From positions 1 to 16,082 of the forward strand of contig JAISDH010000051.1 of assembly GCA_031264975.1 (NCBI GenBank): a stretch of 16,082 bases of DNA. Reading direction: 5' to 3'. The translations under genes and the position numbers were made by a program. The notes under the pieces were generated by a model. The model did not search any database, was not told where the DNA came from, and worked only from the letters and a program-made list of their open reading frames with translations. This DNA is from Bacteroidales bacterium (lineage in GTDB: Bacteria > Bacteroidota > Bacteroidia > Bacteroidales > WCHB1-69). This document shows, piece by piece, positions 5,454 to 14,400 of the stretch (positions are counted from its first letter, which is position 1; the number at the start of each line of letters is the position of its first letter).

Positions 5454-8400
5454 TCATTCGTTTTACGAGCCGTTGACCTTTGTATTCTATTGAATAGAAG
5501 TAGATGCCTGCGGCGAAAGAACTTGTGTTTAGCTCAAGGCTTTGTTTGCCATGCGCTACTTCTATGGTCTTTGAATACAGCAACTGACCGCTAACGCTGT
5601 GTAGTTTGAATGTAACCTCGCCTGCTTCCGGTATGCTGTAATTGATAAGCGTACTGTTGTTGGCAGGGTTGGGGATGTTTTGACCTAAGGTAAATCCTTC
5701 CATTCCATCTATTCTTTTTACTGCAGGCGGTTCCGGTTCATCTGGTCTTTCTACTGTTTCCCGTCTGATTGTCATTGTATCGTTATATGAATAGTTATCA
5801 TAACTGTCTACAAAAACAGTCAAGTAATAAACCGAATCATCAGGAACAGTATAGGATGTAGTAAAGGTATGACTTACCGTAGCAGATATTCCTACGGTTT
5901 GGGTTTCCGTAAAAGATTCTATTTCTTCTCTCAGTGAGTTTTCTACTACGACAGTAATACGGGCGTCGGGGAAATCATTATAATCGCTGAGATTGTTTAG
6001 CGTTGCCGTTACCTGAATGCTATTACCTACAGTATCTTTTGCTTCGTAGGGATTAACTATGCTGATGACACGCAAATCCGTTATATTTACACATTCCGTT
6101 ATCATGATTGTGTTGTGAACCAAAGCAGAATCGCATGACAAATAAACATACGCCCGTACATAATAACGTGCATTCCATGGAACGGTATAGGAGTTGTTAA
6201 ACATATAGGTAGCCGTATCTCCTGCAAGTATAGTACTTGTATATGTTTCCTTGAACAGGACATAAACAGCAGGGTTATTCTCTCCCGTATCTATCTGTAA
6301 AATCAAATCTATATTAGACAAATCCATATTGCCCGTATTGTAAAGGGTTACCGTTGGATTTACAACCCATTCTCCTGTTAGGCAATTGGCAGGGCTGGAT
6401 TCAGGGTAAATGTCTACAGACAACGCCGGATTGATAGCGACAGGCTGTATTACAAGCGTATCGTTTTGTCTGTCTATATCAAATACAGATGAAAAATAAG
6501 CCTTAAAGGTATAGGTTCCTTTGTTGAAATCGAAACCTTTTGCAACAGTAACGGTATCGGATGAAAATCCAAGCAAAGAACCGCTTGTTAAAGTATCTTC
6601 AAAGATTTGTCCTGTTTCCTTTACTTCCAGGGTAACGATTGTTGGCGTAGTGGTATAATCTAAGGCAACATCGTTGAAATTGCTCATTACTACTTTTATT
6701 TCATTATTTTTTAAACCGCATATGTCCGGTTGCGGTAAAATAATTTCACTCATAGCAATATCCTGTTTTGCCGTGATACGAATTCTATCTATGTATTGCG
6801 TTACATTTGCCTGTAGCGATTTTTCCATAGCTTCAAAGACAATGACAACGCATTGGTTGATGGCAAATATCGGCAAATCTATGTCATATTGTTTCCAACC
6901 ATACACAGGATTGTATTTTAGTAGAGAGAACAAAGTAGTATACGTTGATCCGCCATCTACTGTAAGACGCACATCGGTATAATCTTTGGAAGGAATAGTA
7001 TCGTGGAAATACCAGAACGACAGCGAAGGCTGTACTGTATGGCTTAAATCCAACTGACGCGTAGAAAGCGTTGTCATAGCGCCGCGACTGCCGATAAAAG
7101 ATAACATATCCGTACCAAATACAGGTTTAACTGCCGTATCCGCTCCTATTCCTTGTGGCGTTACTTCCCAAGTGGAAAACGTATTATTATCTTTGTTTGT
7201 AAATTCAACAGGGATATCTCCGCTGAAATCCTTATCTATAGGCAAAGCAAATCTTCCCGATACATAATAAACCAACAAAGTATCATCAATCGCGATAGTA
7301 TCCATTTGGTTTTCTAACCATACTTTAAAATCATATTGTCCTGCTGCGTAAACCGGAAACATATCAGCTAAATTTATGATTTGGTCTTGTCCCGAAATTA
7401 AAGAACCTATTCTAATGATGGTATCCAAACTAAAAGGATTGGGCGTTGTTAGCTGCAAATGCAAGCTCATAGGATTGGTTGTAAAATCATAATCTTGGGT
7501 GCCTGCGTTTGCTATTGTAACGGATAAAGGAACATAATCCGGTGGACAGAGAACATCCTGACCTGTTAAACCATTTAAGGAAATAATTCCTAAATCGTAT
7601 CCTGTGTATGTTTCACCGCCGGAAGCAAATTCAAGATAGACGTTTTTGGTAAGGAGGATACTATTACCTGCCGTATCTGATACGAATAGCGAACAGGATA
7701 CCGTACTACCGTAATATTGCTGTGGAATTTCTGCTTTCCACAAATCGGTTATGCTATTGTACTGCATCGTTACCGTGTCATACGATACTGTTCCTGTGCT
7801 CGTAGTGGTTTGAATGGTTATTTTAGGAACAGGCGTAGCAATCAAAGCGCCCGTTTCTTCTTTTATTATAGCATACAGATCAAATGACAAGGAATGGACA
7901 GTATCAGCAACAGGCGCTACAATTTGTGCCAAAGTTACGATATCAGACGGGTTTGTATAAGCGCCCATGAGGGTGGTTGTGCGTCTGACTGTACTTTCAA
8001 TATCCCGAGGAACTTCCAGCATAAATGGACACTGAAATGGGGTAAGATCTGGATTGGATAGTCTCACACTTATGCAGGACTCAAGAGGAGCGGGAGATAG
8101 TACGGGAGCTACTCTTACGGAATGTTTATCAGTAGTTACAATTTGTTGCCATTTTTCTATTGTTCCTATAGCAGTTCCACTATACATGTCTCCATACCTG
8201 GCCACGCTGCCTGGTCCATACATATTATTGTAATCCATATCGCACAGCGAGAAATTGGTAATAATTGACGAAACAATCGGGATGCCGGTTGTCATCATAA
8301 TATTATTGTTCTTAATGATCATATAGCCAGTATTAGTTGAGAAAAGATTTATTCCCCTTACAAATGCTCCTAACCCTGAAATATGAATGGAATTGTGCAG

Positions 8401-11400
8401 TATTTTGGCGTTGATATTACCAGTAATAAAAATACCGGCAGCACTAGTCTCTCCGTCATAAGCGCCATCATCCCATAATGTCTTCAATATAATTACATTG
8501 TTAGCAACCAAGCCTGTATCTGTTGTATTGGTATAATTATAATTATTGAGACTGATACCACGAGGCTCCATAATATATACCCCACATTGTTCGATACGAT
8601 TGCCTATAATAGGTCCGTTGACAGAACTGAAAGACATTCCCCCCCAGTATCCGCTTGCATGTAATGTGTTAATTAATATTGTATTATACGAACAACTTGT
8701 AAAATCTGTACGAGTAAAAGTCGCTGCCTTATTATATTGATTGTTTAGCGTGTTACTGTCAAATACAATATGTTTACCGTCACGAAAGGAAATACCATAA
8801 AAACCTCCATCCAATAAATTGTTAATAATAAAAATACTATCTGCAGTACCTGACGAACCGCTAATCGGACCAGAACCGCTCGTTGCTGCTGTTGAATTTG
8901 CCAACAATCTACAATCGCGTATGGTTACATTGGTACAAGCGTCTGTAAACTGTATGGCATACGTACCTGCCGTGGCGTCTATGGTAATGTCTTTGATAAT
9001 AATATTATTACTCTTGTTTAAGGTTATCCCTACCTCTGTCGTCTTGATAACGACGTTTGTTGCTTGATGAGTAGTGGAAGTAAGGGTGAGCGTATAGGCG
9101 CCCATTAAGAGAGAAATATCTGTCAAATCTATTTTTTCATTATAAGTCCCCGGTGCGAATGCCAAAGTAACATCACCGGATATACCACAAAGATTCATTG
9201 CATACAGCGCGTCTTCGAATGTCTCAAATGAGGCGCCTGTAGCGCCTATGGTATAAGTTCCACTTATGGTTGAAGGACAAATATAAGTTCTGTATGCTGT
9301 AGTGTCATCTTTCGAATACATATCTTGCTGACTTTCCAAATCGTGTATCCATGCTTTGATGGTGTAATATCCTGCAGGAGCGTAGGTAAGCATTCCCAAG
9401 TCTACCGTATCTTTTTCCCGAAAAGCAAGATTTCCTGTCCAGCTAACGCCTGTTTGGGACTGTATTACGCCATTGAAAGACCAATTGAGCGTGGCATGGG
9501 TCAAAGGCGTTGTTCCCACATTGGTTAATATTACCTTCACGGTATTGCTTGTTCCCAATACCAATCCTGATGCTGCCTGAATATCATTCAACATTGCATT
9601 GATTGGATATACAGGAAATCCGTTGTAGCAACCCATGGCTGTAATCCATCCCCGAACGGCAGCCTCTTTGTCTGTAGGTACTTCTGAGAAAGGATTACAT
9701 TCCAACCCATTGTAATTAACTAATTTCAGATTAAGCGTACTGTCTATAAATCCGGGACGAACCCTTATCGAATTTTTATCAGTCGTTATGGTTTGTTGCC
9801 AATCTTGCATTGTTGTTTTGGCTGTACCTACATAACCTGCGTAAGTTGGCGCATATATATTATTGTAATCCATATCATACAACGATACATTGGCAGTAGA
9901 GCTTAAGGAAATTGGGTAGGCAGTCGAAGATTCCATTATAATATTATTGTTCTTAATAACCATATAGTTATTGTTACTATGGGTAATATTTATTCCAGAT
10001 GATGCTCCTGATCCTGAAATATAAATGGAATTATGCAGTAGTTTGGCTTTTACAGTGCCAGTGGCATAAATGCCACCACCTGCTGACGATATAATTTCAT
10101 TGTTAGCAATCAAGGCCGTATCTGTAGCGCTACTATAACTTGAGAGATAGATACCACGAGAACCTGTGATAGCTGTTGTACATTGTTTGATGTAATTTCC
10201 TGTAATAAAGTTACCTCTAACAGAAGATAAAGATATTCCATGCCAGCTTGTATATGTATTTGTCGTACGACTTAATATTGTATTATAGGAACAACTTGTC
10301 AAATCTGCATAATTGAAATAGGTTGCATAACGATATTGATTGCTTACCGTATTGCTGTCAAAGACAATATGCTGCTGACCGAAAGAAGCAGAAGTTCCGC
10401 CTATAAAGGAAATACCATCATAACCTCCATCCAATAGATTATTAATAATAAAAATACTGTCTGCAATGCCTGTAGGTGCAATGCCCGTAGTTGAACCTTT
10501 GAAAATCGGAGAGCCGCTACTACTACTTGTTACTGTTGGATCTGCCAGCAATTTACAATCGCGTATGGTTACATTGGTACAGGAGCCTGTAAACTGAATG
10601 GCATACGTTCCTGCCGTGGCGTCTATGGTAATATCTTTGATAATAATATTATTGCTGTTGTTTAAGGTTATCCCTGCCCCTTCTGTCCGAAAAACAACGT
10701 CTGTTGCATTATGGGTAGTAGAAGTAAAGGTGAGCGTATGGACGCCCATTAAGAGAGAAATATCTTTTAAATCTATATCTTCATTATAAGTCCCCGGTTC
10801 GAAAGCCAAAGTAACATCGCCTGATATACTACAAATATTCATTCTCTCCAAGGCGTCTTCGTATGTCTTAAATGTTCCTGTTGCGCCTATGGTATAAATT
10901 CCACTCATCATTGAAGAGCAAATATAGGCGGTGTATTCCGTCGTATCATCTCCTGAGAACATATCTTGCTGACTTCCTAAATTATCTATCCATGCCTTAA
11001 TGGTGTAATACCCTGCAGGAGCGTAGGTAATTGTTCCCAAGTCAACCGTATCTTTTTCTCCCAAAGCAAGATTTCCCGACCATGTAAGGCTTGATGCGGA
11101 TTGTGTGACGCCATTAAAAGACCAATTGAATGTAGCATGGGTTAAAGGCATTGTTCCCAAATTGATTAATACTGCTTTCACTGTATTGTTTGTTCCCAAT
11201 ACCAATCCTGATTCTGCCTGAATATCGTTCAACGCCGCATTGATTGGATATATGGCAAATCCTCTGTAGCAACCCATGGCTGTAAAACTTCCGCGAACAG
11301 CAGCCTCTTTGTCTGTGAGGACTTCTGATAAAAGATTACATCCAAAATCATTGTAATTGACTAATTCCAGATTAAGTCTATTATTTATAAATTTGGGACG

Positions 11401-14400
11401 AACGCTTACCGAATGTTTATCAGTTGTTATGGTTTGTTGCCAATCAGTCATTGTTATTTTAGCTCCTCCTGCATCACCTACGTAGGTTGGCGCATACATA
11501 TTATTGTAATCCATATCATATAGCGATACATTGGAAATATTGTTCAAATAAATCGGATAAGCAGTCGGAGATTCCATCACAATATTATTGTTCTTAATGA
11601 CCATATAGTTATTAACATTATTCAAAATATTTATTCCCCTTGCTGCTCCTGTCCCTGAAACATAAATAGAATTGTGCAGTATTCTGGCTTTTGAACCATT
11701 AGAGGCGTCAATAGCACCATTATAAATAGTGCCTGTTACATTCAATATAATTTCATTATTGGAAACCAAACCTGTATCTGTAGTATTGTTAGAATGATAA
11801 TAACTGAGAGAGATACCACGAGGAGATGTGATAGCTGTTGTACATTGTTTGATGTAATTACCCGTAATAGGTCCGTTAACATAACTGAAAGTCATTCCAT
11901 TCCAATAACCATTAGATGCATTTTTGGTACGACTTAAAATGTTATTGTAAGAACAACTTGTCAAATCTGTATAAGAAAAAACTGTTGCATAATAATATTG
12001 ATTGCTTACCGTATTGCTGTCAAAGACAATATGCTTATTGTAAGAAGAAGCGTTTACCCCCTGTAAGTAAATGCCATAATAACCCCCATCCAATAAATTG
12101 TTAATCATAAAAATACTGTCTGCAATGCCTGTTGATGAAGCTTTGTAAATTATGGCATAACTGTTACTGCCTACCGCGTTATTGCTTGTCGTAGGATTTG
12201 CCAACAATTTACAATCTCGTATGGTTACATTGGCACATGCGCCTGTAAACTGTATGGCATAGGTTCCCGCTGTGGCGTCTATGGTAATGTCTTTGATAAT
12301 GATATTATTGCTGTTGTTTAAGGTTATCCCTACCGCTGCCGTTTGAAAAACGACGTCTGTGGCTTGATGGGTAGTAGAGGTGAGGGTAAGCGTATGAGCG
12401 CCAAAAATTGAAGATTTGAGGCTTAAATCAATAGGCGTATATGTTCCGGGTTGGAATTCAAAGGTTACATCTCCGTCAATGGCGCAAAGACTTGCTTGTT
12501 CTAAAGCGGCTTCCCAACTTGGAAATGTTCCCGTACTTCCTATGATATGCGTTCCGCTAAATGATAAACCACATACATAAGCAGATACGCTCAATGTATC
12601 GTCTTTGACTGATTCGTCTTGCGAACCGTTTACAGCGCTTATCCATGCTTTTATCGTATAAGCCCCTCCTGTGTAGGTTATGGTTCCCAAACCAAGGTTA
12701 AGATTGTCGCCCACCGCAAGACTTCCTGTCCAAGTGAGCCCTGTCTGCATAATTTCATTAATTGACCAGTTAAGCACAAACGAAGTGATTGTGGAATCTG
12801 TACCAGTATTGCGTAATTGTATTTTAATGCTGTCGGTTTCTCCTAAAATAACTCCTCCGCGCCAACCGATAATTGTTTTTAAAGCAATATTTTTCTTATA
12901 AGGATGATAACAACCCATACCTGTATAAGCGCCTACGCGAAATCTATTGTTTATATCACGGTCGACATCAGATAAAATATTACATGGAATATCTGTATAA
13001 TCCCGTAATTCCAGACTAACCGTACTGTCTATAAATCCGGGATGAACGCTTACAGAATTATTATCAGTGGTTACAGTTTGTTGCCAGGCAGCCATCGTTG
13101 TCTTGGCAGCGCCGGCATAGCCAACATTGGTTGGCGCATACATATTATTATAATCTATATCATACTGAGATAAATAGGTAGTAGCGCTCACATAAATCGG
13201 GTAAGCGTTTGATGAACCCATCATAATATTATTGTTTTTAACGACCATATAGTTATTGACGTCATCGTAAATATATATTCCGTTTGCTGACGCTGTTCCC
13301 GATCCTGAAATAGAAATGGAATTGTGCAGTATTTTGGCTTTTGTATAGGAATAGGTATAAATACCACTTGTTGAATTCAATATAATTTCATTGTTAGCGA
13401 CCAAGCCTGTATCTGTAGTATTGTTAGAGTGATAATCATCGAGAAAAATCCCACAAGGACCTGTGATTGCTGTTGTACGTTGTTTGATGTGATTGCCTAC
13501 AACTGGTCCATTAGCATATTTTAAATACACTCCACACCATGATGATTTTATATTTCTCTCACGGCTTAATATTTTATTATAAGAACAACTTGTCAAATCT
13601 GTACAATAGAAACAGATTGCCTCTTCATATTGATTGCTTATCATATTACTATCGCATACAATATGCTTATTGTAAGAAGAAGGACCTTCGCCTTCTATGT
13701 AAACGCCATAATAACCCCCATCCAGTACATTGTTAATAATAAAAATACTGTCTATAACGCCTGTTAATGTGCCTTTGAAAATCGGAGCATAATAAAATCT
13801 ATTCAGTACTAACCCCACCCTTGTGGGATTTGTCAGCAATTTACAATCGCGTATGGTTACATTGGTACAAGGGTCAAAAAATTCGATGGCGAATGTTCCT
13901 GTCGTAGTAGCGTCTGTAGTAGCGTCTACTGTAATGGCTTTTATTACTAAATGATTACTGTTTGCTAATCTGACGCCTACGCCGGAAGTGGGTTTAATCA
14001 CGACGCTATCCGCATTTGCAGCGACAGAAGTAATGGTTAAGGTATGATTACCCATGAAATCACTGAGATTGGTCAAATCCCAATTCTCTCTATAGACTCC
14101 CGTTTGCAAAAGAAGCGTAATATCTCCGGTAGGTATGCAATACTTCAAGAGAGTAAGAAAATCATTTACGCTTGCAAGCAGACCTCCTGTACCCACTGTA
14201 TAAACCCCTGACATTGTTGGCGAACATCCATACGAAAGAATGTTAGATATATCATCGTTTAATACAGGGTCTGTATTATTATTGGGATTACTTACCCAAA
14301 CTACAATCGTATCATACATACCTGGACGTGGAATATACGTTCCCAGATGAACCGTATCTTCCATATCCCAAGATAAATTACCTGTCCATTGGCGAGTTGT

